NCBI GenBank assembly: GCA_934486635.1
Contig: CAKSPZ010000003.1
Coordinates: 124,001-188,000, forward strand
Direction of reading: 5' to 3'
From: an uncultured Eubacteriales bacterium
GTDB lineage: Bacteria; Bacillota; Clostridia; Oscillospirales; Acutalibacteraceae
DNA: 64,000 nucleotides
Shown: positions 63,923 to 64,000 of the stretch, piece after piece
How positions within the stretch are numbered: position 1 is the first letter of the stretch
How the letters are laid out: every line of letters begins with the position of its first letter
Program-made: the position numbers and the translations under genes
The notes under the pieces: model-generated
Seen by the model: the letters and a program-made list of their open reading frames with translations, nothing else
Database searches by the model: none
What the model was told of the DNA's origin: nothing

Positions 63923-64000
63923 ATATTAAATTCTCCTCTTATTCCATCAATTTTTATTATACGTTCATTTTCTTCTTTCCCATAATTTATTTCTACCCTT
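63919..64000 (-). CDS. tsaE: tRNA threonylcarbamoyladenosine biosynthesis ATPase TsaE, C-terminal fragment
   Basis: Last 26 codons of a minus-strand frame ending at TGA 63919-63921, reading VEINYGKEENERIIKID before the stop, as in TsaE C-termini. Walker A and B are outside the window. tsaE-tsaB order is standard, and the stop overlaps the tsaB ATG. Confidence 0.8.
   Translation of the reverse strand, partial: RVEINYGKEENERIIKIDGIRGEFNI

Noticed and set aside
1..64000. CRISPR arrays, tRNA or rRNA genes, transposons or prophage
   Set aside because: No direct-repeat/spacer pattern, cloverleaf, rRNA segment, transposase or phage gene was seen.

Overview
The window is housekeeping chromosome from a low-G+C (roughly 30% by eye), endospore-forming member of the Clostridia (Firmicutes). 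Evidence: spo0A, spoIVB, a gerABC germinant-receptor operon and cwlD; PolC-type replicase; HPr kinase; an ispH-rpsA fusion (a clostridial arrangement); strong GGAGG-type Shine-Dalgarno sites; and consensus sigma-A promoters. Genus cannot be fixed from sequence alone. No rRNA, tRNA, CRISPR array, transposase or prophage was seen.

Left part (1-25.6 kb, mostly + strand): the cdsA(partial)-dxr-rseP-ispG-polC operon (membrane lipid, MEP isoprenoids, membrane protease, replication); an orphan secreted small protein; efp with a Cys-rich zinc-ribbon protein; an orphan ABC permease; spoIVB-spo0A; a minus-strand DUF4363/YetF-like pair divergent from gerABC; then hprK-PHP-murB-rapZ-whiA, cwlD, radA and a Xer-type recombinase.

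Middle (25.6-36.2 kb, - strand): a six-gene locus led by a good sigma-A promoter that makes GDP-mannose and GDP-6-deoxy sugar (manC, gmd, rmd; product predicted GDP-D-rhamnose) and contains one polyprenyl-phosphate-sugar-type GT2 and two large GT-C-like membrane proteins, so probably a surface or lipid-linked glycan system. It is followed, reading leftward from 36.2 kb, by rpsU and yqeG-aroQ-M24 peptidase-AI-2E-family permease.

Right part (36.3-64 kb, almost all - strand): a long co-directional series of translation, ribosome-maturation, NAD, DNA and lipid genes: tsaE(partial)-tsaB-rpiB-upp-PF06541 protein-HI0933 flavoprotein-cmk-plsC, then ispH-rpsA; one + strand secreted papain-like protease; infC-rpmI-rplT behind an attenuator leader; rlmB-like-dprA-topA-trmFO-plsX-rnc-radical SAM-smc-ftsY-rdgB-yhbY-nadD-yqeK-rsfS-leuS. 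Many neighbours overlap by a few bases, implying translational coupling.

The most unusual points: PolC appears to lack its whole 3'-5' exonuclease domain; an 18-bp tandem repeat encodes a Cys-Asp-Cys tail; an orphan permease seems to lack the loop that couples it to an ATPase; a duplicated Shine-Dalgarno sequence flanks its own anti-sequence before whiA; and the glycan locus has uncharacterised GT-C enzymes. Several predicted starts are moved from the longest reading frame because the upstream start codon lies inside the ribosome binding site.
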